Positions 1-7,843 are shown, counted from the first letter of the stretch. The stretch: 22,871 nucleotides of DNA from Fragilaria radians (GCA_900642245.1 CAAAJI010000054.1:14950-37820), one strand, 5' to 3'. Translations and numbers: made by a program. The notes: a model not told the origin generated them from the sequence alone.

Positions 1-70
1 AGTGATGATTGGCGTTTATTTAGGCGAGCTCAAAGTTTGCATGAACGACCAAATTATTCGGAATGGATAT

Positions 71-401
71 TCAGAGAAGGATATCCTTATAGAATGGGTT
101 GGTCTTTAGTGACCCCCATGATTGAGACTCATAGCGCTCAATCTTAGTTTTCTCATCAAGGACATCGATGTCCATTGATGAGGTCGTCGCTGCAGTCATA
201 CCAGCAACGCTCTCCGTATCACCTTCCACGGTGATCATACAGAGCTGGGTGATCTTCCCAGCTGGAAGTTCCTTCGTGAACTTCTTCAGACTCAAGTCTG
301 GTAAGGCGGTCAATCCTTCCACATCCTTGGGAGGATTTTCGAGCTCAAGTTTGGTGATACCAACTTGACTGCCCGTGTTCACAATCACTGAACACAACTC
401 A
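71..401 (-). pseudogene. Ty3/gypsy-like polyprotein relic, 3' part (protease-RT spacer), cut by a copia element
   Basis: This minus-strand frame ends at TGA (71-73) and runs open up to the copia insertion at 401/402. There is no ATG in this part; the first possible non-ATG start is TTG at 397-395. The order of motifs matches the spacer between protease and reverse transcriptase in stramenopile (oomycete-type) gypsy polyproteins: a VIVNTG stretch, then LTALPDLS, a KKFTKEL segment, QLCMI, an S/T-rich SSMDIDVL block and an SWGSLKTNPFYKDIL end. The reading frame stops just where the RT entry would follow, so it is a dead fragment. Removing the element and one target-site copy joins it in frame to 5110-5327. 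The family assignment is recognition by eye, not a search. A host protein of unknown function is the alternative. Confidence 0.5.
397..401. repeat. Target-site duplication, left copy (ACTCA)
   Basis: ACTCA directly precedes the TG start of the left LTR and recurs at 5105-5109 directly after the CA end of the right LTR. Five bp is the usual target duplication of Ty1/copia integrases. Confidence 0.93.
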
Positions 402-607
402 TGTTAGATTCTGTCGTGGAAAAGTGAATGACGTCACTTGAGAATCTGTAATTTCTCGAGTGTTTGGTGATGTGCTAGTGTGAATGGACAACTACGGTTG
501 CCATGAATGAAATGGTAGAGCGAATGAAGTCCTAAGAAGTAATCTAGACTTTAAGCTTACTTAATTCATTCCCTAAAATACCTTAAAGTGTTTAGAGTTA
601 TCTAGCA
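402..607 (+). repeat. 5' LTR (206 bp)
   Basis: It starts TGTTAGATTC and ends TTATCTAGCA, matching 4899-5104 without a difference that I can see. It should hold the promoter of the element. A palindromic TGACGTCA lies at 429-436. Confidence 0.95.
429..436. promoter_or_regulatory. CRE-type palindrome TGACGTCA in 5' LTR
   Basis: A perfect 8-bp cAMP-response-element palindrome sits 27 bp into the LTR, inside a longer near-symmetric AAGTGA..TCACTT context. Such sites are bound by bZIP factors, and in diatoms TGACGT-core elements mediate CO2/cAMP response of carbonic anhydrase promoters. Control of this LTR through the site is inference. Confidence 0.4.
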
Positions 608-683
608 TACTATAGTATTATCGAAGAAAGCCTAAACTACTTTAAAGTAATCGCCAAGTAAGTAATTGACTAACAAGTTAAAG
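608..683 (+). other. Retrotransposon leader between 5' LTR and gag-pol; primer site not recognised
   Basis: The leader begins TACTATAGTATTATCG immediately after the LTR. It lacks the TGG start of a primer-binding site that pairs with a tRNA 3' end, so the primer may be an internal tRNA fragment, as in Drosophila copia. Two palindromes are present: TACTATAGTA at 608-617, and TACTTTAAAGTA, which starts about 32 bp further on. Confidence 0.5.
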
Positions 684-3600
684 ATGAGTGAATCTATGCG
701 TATCAACCATGGGAGCATCCCAACCTTCGATGGGGACAGCGATAAGTTTCAAATGTGGTGGAGGAAATTCAAGGCATTTTCTATATTCTCTGGGTTCGAT
801 GATGCAATCCAGGAAGAAGTTGATCCTAATCTTCCCGAATCGTTTTCCGCAAAGATTGATCTTGATACCGAAGAAGGACTCATGCAGAAACTTGCTAAGC
901 AGAAGAATAGCATGGCTATTTCTTGCTTTACTATGGCGTTTACGAGGGAAGGAATTATGGGCATGGTTAGTAGGGCGGTTACAGAAGAATGGCCTGATGG
1001 GCTTGCTTACCTGATCGTCAAGAACTTGATGAAGCGGTACCGTCCCATCGACACTATATCAAGAGTGGAGATGAGACAGAAGTTAAATCAGATAACCATG
1101 AGGAAGGACAGCAATCCGACGACGTTGTTTGAAAAACTGGCGTCAATCCAAGACCAGTTTCTTGCACCTGGATCAAGAATTGACGACGCCGATTTGATTG
1201 CAGTAGTTCTCGACGTGGCACCTGTAGAGTACCAGTCAGTGTTAACCGCAGAACAGAGTGTAAGGAAAGGAGAACTTACCTTACTGGACCTGGAGGTCGT
1301 CATGTGTCAACACTACCGGCAAATGACTAGAAAGAAGTCAGCGAAGAAATTTGAAGACGATGAATTAGTACTTACCGCATTTAGTGGAGCATGTTTTCAT
1401 TGCGGAAAGCAGGGTCATAGAGCCAACAAGTGCCCACAAAGATCCAAAGGCGACGGTAACGACAAGCAAAAGAAAAAGAGCTTTAAAAAATGTCTCAAAT
1501 GTGGAAAGAGGGGTCACCTGGCCAAAGAATGTTGGTCGAAAAACCCAAGAAAAGATGGTCAGGGCACAACAAGTGAAGTTAGTGCGACAGCAGTGGCTGA
1601 TATAAAGACCGATCTCGATGAGTACTTACTCAGTACAATTGGTGGAGAAGTGGATAATCCTGATCTTTGGATTGCCGATACAGGTGCGACAGTACATATG
1701 ACACCTTACAAGAATAAACTCTCGAATGTTGCAAATCAAGACATATCCGATGTTATTACCATGGGAAACGGAAGCCAAGAGATGGTTAGGGTTTCAGGAG
1801 ACGTAATCGGAATCGTCAAAGATAAAAACGAGGAGAAACTTGTGAGGATCAAGGGAGTTGCGTATCTGGAGAATGGCAAATTCAACCTATTCAGTATATC
1901 ACAGATGCTCCGACAAGGATGGGTAATGCAGGGAACATCCGACAAAATCGTAATTTGTAAAGGAAAGATGGTATTGGAGTTTAATATCAAGATCCAGACA
2001 ACAAAAGGAGTACTTTATGGGATCAAGATCTTTAATCGAAACGAATTTTGCGGTGTCGTAGGAGAAGCGACAAAGACGAAAATCAACGTCATGAAAGCGC
2101 ACGAAAAATTAGGGCATATTGGAATGCAGGCCGTGAAAGCAGTGTCAGCAAAGTTAGGATGGGAACTTACCGGCAATCAACAGGTATGTGAAGCCTGTGC
2201 CGAAGGAAAGGCTCGCCAGAAGGACATCGTCGCAAGAGTAGTGAACTTTGCAAAATCATCCAACAAAACTGACGGTCGTGTGTATTTGGATATTAGTTCA
2301 ATCCAGAATAATGAATTTTCCGAACTCGAAAGGGTACGTAGACCCTACTGGAGAATCATAGTGGATGAAAGAACACAATTGAAGTTTTCGGACTTTTACC
2401 CAACAAAAAACGGGATAATCGAACCAACCTGTGAGCTTCTAAATAGGTGGATTGTTTCGGGATTAAATATAAAAATAATTAGATGTGACGATGCTGGCGA
2501 AAACCGGGCGTTGGAAAAGAGGCTTAAAAGTGTCGATTGGAAGTTGAACTTGAAGTTCGAGTACACTGGAAGGGACACACCCCAGCGAAATCACTTAGCT
2601 GAAGTCGCGTTTCATACAATCGCTAATCGAGGAAGGGCTATATTGAATCAGGCCAATATACCTAGAAAACTCAGGTATATCTTGTGGCGAGAAGCCTTTA
2701 TGACCGCCACGTTGCTCGATGGATTGGTCACGACAACAATTAACGATAGACTCGATACCCGATACGTCCATTGGGAGGGAAGCAATCCCGAATTCTCTAA
2801 GCATTTAAGGACTTGGGGAGAAGCAGGGGCTGTTAAATTGCGTAAACGAGGCGATACGAAACTTGATGATAGAGGGCTCATATGTATGTTCGTCGGATAC
2901 CCGGCATCGCATTCTAAAGATACATACCGGATGTGGGATCCCAAAACGAGAAGTATCCATGTTACCCGTGATATTAGGTGGCTCGATAGGATGTTCTTTA
3001 CCCTTCCTATTGAAAGGTCATACGAGGTAACAGCACTTCCCACCTATTTCGATCTAAATAATGCTCTATTTAGTGATCGATCGGTGGTACATGCCGACGA
3101 CGACGAACAGGACGTCACGGACCTTGATGTTGAAGTCCCAACCGATGACGACACGGAAGCGATCTATCCAGTCGATCAGCGAAGAACCAAATCTGGAAGA
3201 GTTGTCTCTGCTCCACGTAAATACGATGAATTTATTACGGCAATGCTTGATAGCGATGGTGCTGTAACAAAACATGGTGAGTTCAATACAATGGATTTGC
3301 ACGTGAAGAATTTTAAAACTGCTATGTTGTCACCGGATCGTGCATCTTGGCTCGTGGCCATTGAGGATGAACATAATCGTATGCTTACGCATAATGTTTG
3401 GACGGCTGTCGACCGCTCCACAATTAAACCTGATGACAGAGTCCTCACAACTACTTGGGCTATGAAAAAGAAGCCTAATGGTCGTTATCGTGCTCGATTA
3501 ACTGCCAGAGGATATGAACAGTTAGAAGGGTTACATTATGATGCTAATTCGACTGCAGCGCCCGTTACCAATGATACAACAATTCGCATCATGTTTGTGC

Positions 3601-4874
3601 TCGCCACTCTCGCTGGTTGGCGCACCTATGTCGTCGATGTCCAGGGTGCATTTCTGAATGGTAGGTTTGAAGCCGGGGAGAGATTATTCCTCAAAGTACC
3701 TGATGGCTTCACAACCAAATACGACGATTCAACAGTGTTGAAATTGAATTGGACCATTTATGGGCTTAAACAGTCTGCGCAAGCCTTTTGGAGCGAATTA
3801 GTTCGTGCACTCAAGGCAATGGATTTTACGAAGAGCAAGGGTGACCCATGCTGCTATGTTCGACATACCGAAGACAGGGTCATTGTATGTTTATCGTGGG
3901 TAGATGACTGCTTATTTCTAGGAACGAATGCAGATGTCATCGACTCTAAAAATCAGTTGCTCAAATACTTCGAATGTGATGATGTGGGATACTGTACTGA
4001 GTATGTTGGATGTAATATCACAACAAAGGGTAAGTCTGTCATGATTACTCAACCAGTATTAGTTCAAAGCTTAGTCGATGAGTTCGATGCGGTAAACAAC
4101 AACTATTCAACTCCTGCACCTGCTGGTAAATCACTTCAGTACACAGAGAATGCAGAGGAAATCAAGAAAGTTGAGATAAAAAAGTATCAAGCTGGAGTAG
4201 GTAAGTTACTTTATTTGTCGCGTTGGTCACGACCTGATATAAGCAATATTGTACGTGAATTGGCACGTTTCTCGTGTCGTGCCCAGGCTGCACATGTGAC
4301 AGCAATGAAAAGAGTGATGGATTATTGCTGGGCGACGAAAGATAAAGGATTGATGATCAAGCCAGATGGCAAATGGTCTGGAAAGGTAGACGAGACAGAA
4401 TTCGAAATTAAAGGTGTCTCCGACTCCGACTATGCAAAGGATCTCGAGAGCCGAAGAAGTGTGACAGGTTATAGTGTCTTTTTAAATTCTGCACCGGTTG
4501 CTATGAAAAGCAAAATGCAGGACATTGTTACTCTATCCGTAACCGAGGCCGAATTAATTGCAGCGACTCAATGTGTGCAAGAGATGATGTATGTTAAAAA
4601 GATCGTGGAATCAATTGGATTGAAGGTTAAGCACCCTATGATTATTCAAGTCGATAATAAAGGGACCAAGGACCTCATGAACAATTGGAGTGTTGGTGGT
4701 CGTACACGACACATCGATATACGCTATTTTTACATCAGAGAGCTTAAGGAACAGAATCTCTTGAAAATCGAATGGATTCCATCTGGGAATAACTGCAGTG
4801 ATTTGTTTACAAAGAATCTTGGATTTGACATGTATCAGAAACATGCAAATGTATTTTGTGATGAGTTAGGATGA
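684..4874 (+). CDS. Ty1/copia Gag-Pol polyprotein (1396 aa)
   Basis: The start is ATG 684; the frame opens slightly earlier at a TTG. Residues about 1-290 are Gag, with two CX2CX4HX4C zinc knuckles at 237-250 and 270-283. The aspartic protease motif DTG is at 332-334. Integrase follows, with a zinc site (H473, H478, C502, C505) and core acids near D536, D602/603 and E640. After an acidic linker, reverse transcriptase spans about 886-1134, with the first Asp in VDVQGAFLNG (D985) and the active-site box WVDD (1072-1075) in place of the common YVDD. RNase H runs from about 1245 with Asp, Glu, Asp and Asp near 1247, 1290, 1324 and 1345. Gag and Pol share one frame with no visible frameshift site, so the Gag excess must come from processing or another mechanism. 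The frame is uninterrupted. Confidence 0.95.
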   Translation: MSESMRINHGSIPTFDGDSDKFQMWWRKFKAFSIFSGFDDAIQEEVDPNLPESFSAKIDLDTEEGLMQKLAKQKNSMAISCFTMAFTREGIMGMVSRAVTEEWPDGLAYLIVKNLMKRYRPIDTISRVEMRQKLNQITMRKDSNPTTLFEKLASIQDQFLAPGSRIDDADLIAVVLDVAPVEYQSVLTAEQSVRKGELTLLDLEVVMCQHYRQMTRKKSAKKFEDDELVLTAFSGACFHCGKQGHRANKCPQRSKGDGNDKQKKKSFKKCLKCGKRGHLAKECWSKNPRKDGQGTTSEVSATAVADIKTDLDEYLLSTIGGEVDNPDLWIADTGATVHMTPYKNKLSNVANQDISDVITMGNGSQEMVRVSGDVIGIVKDKNEEKLVRIKGVAYLENGKFNLFSISQMLRQGWVMQGTSDKIVICKGKMVLEFNIKIQTTKGVLYGIKIFNRNEFCGVVGEATKTKINVMKAHEKLGHIGMQAVKAVSAKLGWELTGNQQVCEACAEGKARQKDIVARVVNFAKSSNKTDGRVYLDISSIQNNEFSELERVRRPYWRIIVDERTQLKFSDFYPTKNGIIEPTCELLNRWIVSGLNIKIIRCDDAGENRALEKRLKSVDWKLNLKFEYTGRDTPQRNHLAEVAFHTIANRGRAILNQANIPRKLRYILWREAFMTATLLDGLVTTTINDRLDTRYVHWEGSNPEFSKHLRTWGEAGAVKLRKRGDTKLDDRGLICMFVGYPASHSKDTYRMWDPKTRSIHVTRDIRWLDRMFFTLPIERSYEVTALPTYFDLNNALFSDRSVVHADDDEQDVTDLDVEVPTDDDTEAIYPVDQRRTKSGRVVSAPRKYDEFITAMLDSDGAVTKHGEFNTMDLHVKNFKTAMLSPDRASWLVAIEDEHNRMLTHNVWTAVDRSTIKPDDRVLTTTWAMKKKPNGRYRARLTARGYEQLEGLHYDANSTAAPVTNDTTIRIMFVLATLAGWRTYVVDVQGAFLNGRFEAGERLFLKVPDGFTTKYDDSTVLKLNWTIYGLKQSAQAFWSELVRALKAMDFTKSKGDPCCYVRHTEDRVIVCLSWVDDCLFLGTNADVIDSKNQLLKYFECDDVGYCTEYVGCNITTKGKSVMITQPVLVQSLVDEFDAVNNNYSTPAPAGKSLQYTENAEEIKKVEIKKYQAGVGKLLYLSRWSRPDISNIVRELARFSCRAQAAHVTAMKRVMDYCWATKDKGLMIKPDGKWSGKVDETEFEIKGVSDSDYAKDLESRRSVTGYSVFLNSAPVAMKSKMQDIVTLSVTEAELIAATQCVQEMMYVKKIVESIGLKVKHPMIIQVDNKGTKDLMNNWSVGGRTRHIDIRYFYIRELKEQNLLKIEWIPSGNNCSDLFTKNLGFDMYQKHANVFCDELG

Positions 4875-4887
4875 AGAATTTCGAGAA

Positions 4888-4898
4888 ATTGGGGAGAG
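4888..4898 (+). other. Polypurine tract
   Basis: A GGGGAGAG run (4891-4898) preceded by ATT directly abuts the 3' LTR. This is where plus-strand priming occurs in LTR retrotransposons. Confidence 0.75.
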
Positions 4899-5104
4899 TG
4901 TTAGATTCTGTCGTGGAAAAGTGAATGACGTCACTTGAGAATCTGTAATTTCTCGAGTGTTTGGTGATGTGCTAGTGTGAATGGACAACTACGGTTGCCA
5001 TGAATGAAATGGTAGAGCGAATGAAGTCCTAAGAAGTAATCTAGACTTTAAGCTTACTTAATTCATTCCCTAAAATACCTTAAAGTGTTTAGAGTTATCT
5101 AGCA
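4899..5104 (+). repeat. 3' LTR (206 bp)
   Basis: It is identical by eye to 402-607, including the TGACGTCA palindrome at 4926-4933. It starts 24 bp after the gag-pol stop codon. Confidence 0.95.
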
Positions 5105-5109
5105 ACTCA
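5105..5109. repeat. Target-site duplication, right copy (ACTCA)
   Basis: ACTCA follows the CA end of the 3' LTR and matches 397-401. In both flanks the next two bases after the duplication are TG, so the left junction reads the same codon with or without the element. Confidence 0.93.
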
Positions 5110-5111
5110 TG

Positions 5112-5142
5112 GGATTCCACCCGCACCTTTTGTGCGGAATCC
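5112..5142. repeat. Inverted repeat 1 (bulged hairpin)
   Basis: GGATT (5112-5116) pairs with AATCC (5138-5142), and CCGCAC (5121-5126) pairs with GTGCGG (5132-5137). A 4-nt bulge lies on the left arm and a 5-nt loop between the inner arms. Confidence 0.7.
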
Positions 5143-5145
5143 TTT

Positions 5146-5180
5146 GACTCTACCCGCAGAAACATTTCGTTTGCGGAGTC
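5146..5180. repeat. Inverted repeat 2 (bulged hairpin, related to repeat 1)
   Basis: GACT (5146-5149) pairs with AGTC (5177-5180), and CCGCA (5154-5158) with TGCGG (5172-5176). The same 4-nt left-arm bulge ending in AC as in repeat 1 suggests the two units are duplicates. Confidence 0.65.
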
Positions 5181-5185
5181 ATTTT

Positions 5186-5222
5186 GACTCTTGTTGATTG
5201 AATTGGCCAATTCAATCGAGTC
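5186..5222. repeat. Inverted repeat 3 containing a 22-bp perfect palindrome
   Basis: Positions 5196-5217 are a perfect palindrome with half-site GATTGAATTGG. It is enclosed by GACTC (5186-5190) and GAGTC (5218-5222), again with unpaired bases only on the left side. Confidence 0.8.
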
Positions 5223-5261
5223 AGGAGAAAATCTGCAGCTTTTCACCTTTGCCGCCTTACG

Positions 5262-5287
5262 CCTCTGCTGCTTGTATTTGGCAGAGG
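5262..5287. repeat. Inverted repeat 4 (7-bp stem)
   Basis: CCTCTGC (5262-5268) pairs with GCAGAGG (5281-5287) around a 12-nt loop. Confidence 0.6.
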
Positions 5288-5291
5288 TCTT

Positions 5292-5315
5292 GAGTATGCT
5301 AGGGGAAGCATACTC
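5292..5315. repeat. Inverted repeat 5 (9-bp perfect stem)
   Basis: GAGTATGCT (5292-5300) pairs with AGCATACTC (5307-5315) around a 6-nt purine loop on the plus strand. It is followed within 15 bp by the stop codon that bounds the minus-strand frame. Confidence 0.7.
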
Positions 5316-5327
5316 TACAGAATTACG

Positions 5328-5537
5328 CTAAGCTCGTAAAGAACGTTGTAAAGTATAGGGGAATTTAAACAAAAATCGTACCAGTACTGAAAATATTTAC
5401 ATAAATCGCACTACTTTTTTTCATTACCTATGAATGTCGCGGAGATAGCTCAATATGCCCCGTCAATAATCTAGTATAGAAACTTCGCACCTAACCTTTG
5501 AGTCCACATTTATTGAATTTTCTTGAGAAAGTTGAAA
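5328..5537. other. AT-rich spacer, nothing recognised
   Basis: This stretch lies between the gypsy relic and the MULE relic. I see no convincing reading frame, RNA gene or promoter. A possible minus-strand splice donor (CATAG before GTAATG, near 5430) cannot be tied to an exon. Confidence 0.4.
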
Positions 5538-5840
5538 ATGAATGTTGGAGACGCAATAAATAATGGCATTGCTATGGGAAAATGCTTCACAGACATCGTA
5601 TAAGCAAAAAGAACTTTCAAACATTTCTGCACACTTAAGAAAGTTAACGTGGCTGCATTGCAGAGCAATACGAAGCATTTCAAAGTGGCCTGTAGCGCAC
5701 AAGACTGCACCTTTCAAATTGCTTGCAGGAAAAGAGCCCATGGCATAGTGTGCATCAAAATTGTTTGCCTTGAGCATATGATACACAGTGAGCTTTCGGT
5801 GCCTTCAGATTATGTTGTGGAAAATTCAAGGAATCAATAA
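5538..5840 (+). pseudogene. MULE-type transposase N-terminal zinc-finger relic
   Basis: The plus-strand frame from ATG 5538 reads through a short region (VGDAINNGIAMGK), hits an in-frame TAA at 5601-5603 and continues to TAA at 5838-5840. After the first stop it carries CX4CX22HX2H in the setting FKVACSAQDC..LEHMIH. This spacing and context fit the WRKY/GCM1-type zinc finger that binds DNA at the N terminus of Mutator-like transposases. The rest of the transposase does not follow, so this is a fragment. A minus-strand frame across 5463-5786 has no recognisable motif and is probably its shadow. Alternatively it could be an exapted FLYWCH/WRKY-like finger. No search was possible. Confidence 0.4.
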
Positions 5841-5909
5841 ATGGTAACAAAGCAATCACAGTGGAACACATGGGGAAGCAAACTTGACGTGAAGATGGTG
5901 TAAAGTTGT

Positions 5910-6030
5910 AGGATATCCTTATTACCTGATGTTCCTATCTTACCCAAGAACTTCTCACTCCATATCAACCACTCTTCCTCTTTCCTGTAAAATTCAACAC
6001 TCTGATAGCGCTGATATCACTCATTGTCAT
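5910..6030 (-). pseudogene. Copia Gag N-terminal relic with a frameshift
   Basis: From ATG at 6030 (or 6024) the minus strand reads a short start (MSDISAIRVLNFTGK). After a one-frame shift near 5985 it reads EEEWLIWSEKFLGKIG and NKDIL. The pattern F-x-G-K followed by W-x-x-W-S-x-K-F-L and a KDIL end is typical of the Gag start in copia elements of stramenopiles. It differs from the Gag of the intact element at 684, so it derives from another lineage. Nothing recognisable follows below 5905. Confidence 0.45.
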
Positions 6031-7242
6031 ATTAGACTTAACCTAATACAAAAGAGTATTCAATTGTTAGATGACAACTTAACTTAAAGAAGAGGTTATC
6101 TAGAACCTTTTCTTTAAGCCTGTTGCAAAGTCCTCTTCACATGATTTGTAATTTAGAGTAAAGTTGAAGATAATTGGCAATTCTAAACTCTAGGTTTTCA
6201 CCAGTAATTGGCAATACTTCCTTGCTTTAATTGTTGTCACTTCCTCTGCTTCAGCTGAAGCATAGTTTAAGATAACAACTTTGCCGCCATCTCTTGGTCT
6301 TTCTTGTTCCTTTCTCAACTTTCATTGCTCCTCTTTGGGATCAAGGCTTCCTCGGCTATTGCCGCTGCTATTTTCTTATCGTTCTCTTGTCAATGTCAAT
6401 AGTAAAGCTCTTGACGCTTAAGTTCAATTCTTCATGTTGCACATCAACTTCAATTGGATTTTGTTTTTTAACCTTCAAATAGCACCATTCACAGTTCATA
6501 ATTATCATGAGCCATCAGATAATCATTTGATTTTCTGCTGTATATCTTCTATCTTGATCCTGAGCTCTTTGAGCATCTCAATATTCAAGAAATTATTCTC
6601 ATTTAAGAAGAAATTGGGCCGATGTTGGCTGAAACTAATTTTGCAATCTCTTCCGAGTCATCACTTTGTTTCTTTCTGCATAATCCTCGTTTCTTTTATC
6701 TTGTGACCAAATGAAATAAACAATTTTATGACTACTGCATCCTACAGTATAACATTCCATCCGTAGCAGGCTGATTCATTCAAATCAACCACCTTCCAAG
6801 GAGTAGTACATTCTTGATTCCAGAACACCTTGCTTTGGCTAAAAACTTCTAATTCCATGTTGACCATGTGAAGGACGCAAATTGCACTAATTTCATTGGT
6901 TCTCAATTTAAATGAAACATTAAGCTTGATGAGAATAATAATTAAATATACCAACTGAACCCAAATGAAGAGTGGTACCTAGAATTTTTCGATTAAATGC
7001 ATGTCACCTCGTCTACTCATCAACTGTCATCGAATGAAAAAATAATCATTATTTCTTCTACATCACATTTTGGTTGTTACTGCTAGGTAATGCCTAGACT
7101 AAATGTATCCATTTATGGGAAAGGGAAGAGTATTAGAGTATATCCATTGAATAGGGTCAAAAATAGAATCGATGATTAGTTTTTGTATACTGTGTTAACA
7201 TATCTGGTGAATACGTTTTTGATCTTCCGCCAACAATAGGCA
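6031..7242. other. 1.2 kb without a supported gene; weak traces of decayed coding on the minus strand
   Basis: The stretch is AT-rich with frames no longer than about 90 codons, none showing a known motif. On the minus strand, broken frames between about 6190 and 6620 contain acidic, Ala-rich bits such as DKKIAAAIAEEAL and KDQEMAAKLL. These look like an eroded helical or coiled-coil gene but cannot be assigned. TAATTGGCAAT occurs twice (6171-6181, 6205-6215). Confidence 0.35.
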
Positions 7243-7716
7243 TCATGTCGACACATTTGTCAAAAAATTTCGCAAGCCAATCAAACGTACAGAGCCGGAT
7301 TTCTTGATACAAACAACTGGAACAAAGCTTGAATCGTCTGAAGTCATCATTTTCTTGAAGAGAACTTCCGGATCTGGGTCATCTATAGTTGCAGAAAGTG
7401 TTCCTCCTCGTGTTAGATCCAAAGTCATGGTAACCACTGATTTAGTGCGAAAGACCAACTGACCCTGACCAGTTTGAATTTTGACCCGCCAACGGACCCC
7501 GTTATTTCCCAGCCAAAAGTCATGCTTTCCTCCTTCTACACCGAGGAACATATTCTCAGATAGTGACTCAGTGACAAGCTTCCAACTATAAACCCCCGAA
7601 GAAAGGCGTTCAGAGGCTAAAAATTCTACAATTTCATAATCAGAAGGGTCATACTGAAATAATGAGGTTTTCGATGCTTTCCAAGGAAGGGCAGAACGCT
7701 TATTTAACAATTCCAT
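7243..7716 (-). CDS. Small SPRY/B30.2-like domain protein (157 aa)
   Basis: ATG is at 7716-7714 and TGA at 7245-7243. The protein is almost wholly one beta-rich unit: SSGVYSWKLV, then FLGVEGG, FWLGNNGVRW, VVTMTLDLTRGGTLSATIDD, and FVPVVCIKKSGSVRLI. The order G-x-Y-x-W, LGV, W, LDL-x-x-GTL and a PVVC/SVRL end is that of SPRY domains, which are usually protein-interaction modules. No partner domain is visible and the protein is short, so this may be a last exon or a fragment. Just upstream in frame is TGA, and an earlier out-of-frame ATG (at 7721) opens a 5-codon ORF overlapping the start. The gene lies between two plus-strand MULE relics. The domain call is moderate; no function is claimed. 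Confidence 0.5.
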   Translation of the reverse strand: MELLNKRSALPWKASKTSLFQYDPSDYEIVEFLASERLSSGVYSWKLVTESLSENMFLGVEGGKHDFWLGNNGVRWRVKIQTGQGQLVFRTKSVVTMTLDLTRGGTLSATIDDPDPEVLFKKMMTSDDSSFVPVVCIKKSGSVRLIGLRNFLTNVST

Positions 7717-7843
7717 CCCATCTTCTGCTCAGCTTGCGTTGCTTGTTCGCGGTAATCTATGAAGATATCTTGTTCGTTAATCCAATTTAAACTCGCAACC
7801 TACTTTTTCATAATCGAGGCTGGAATGAGGTCCAAGCGAAGGT

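Larger units (their letters stand above)
402..5104 (+). mobile_element. Complete Ty1/copia LTR retrotransposon, diatom CoDi-like, recently inserted
   Basis: The element is 4703 bp, bounded by TG..CA LTRs of 206 bp and a 5-bp target duplication. One open Gag-Pol frame (684-4874) lies between them in the copia order protease, integrase, RT, RNase H. A purine run precedes the right LTR. By eye the two LTRs are base-for-base identical and the coding frame has no stop or frameshift, so the copy is young and may be competent. It sits opposite to, and inside, a gypsy-like relic, so this is a nested insertion. The Gag (GSIPTFDG start, WW near residue 25, two zinc knuckles) resembles CoDi elements of diatoms. 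Confidence 0.95.
5105..5327 (-). pseudogene. Ty3/gypsy-like relic, 5' part of the frame split by the copia element
   Basis: Reading the minus strand from 5327 down to 5110 and joining to 401 gives an open frame of 182 codons that ends at 71. It is bounded upstream by TAG at 5328-5330. The first in-frame ATG is at 5165-5163, so the relic either lacks its true start or begins there as a 128-aa frame. The upstream part is lysine- and arginine-rich (KYKQQRRKAAK), followed by three loosely repeated units that begin DS and, in two cases, end RVES. These repeats coincide with self-complementary DNA at 5112-5222. The join in frame across the insertion is seen directly; assignment to gypsy depends on the downstream half. 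Confidence 0.45.

Noticed and set aside
749..3448. Several antisense and out-of-frame ORFs of 60-130 codons inside the copia Gag-Pol
   Set aside because: They overlap a well-supported polyprotein and show no motifs of their own.
5463..5786. 107-codon minus-strand frame
   Set aside because: It starts at GTG, has no motif, and is antisense to the MULE-type zinc finger, which has a specific pattern.
6190..6620. Decayed helical coding on the minus strand (DKKIAAAIAEE, KDQEMAAKLL fragments)
   Set aside because: The fragments are split over many stops and frames; no family could be named, so no feature was called.
6742..6954. 70-codon minus frame
   Set aside because: No motif, AT-rich, no conserved context.
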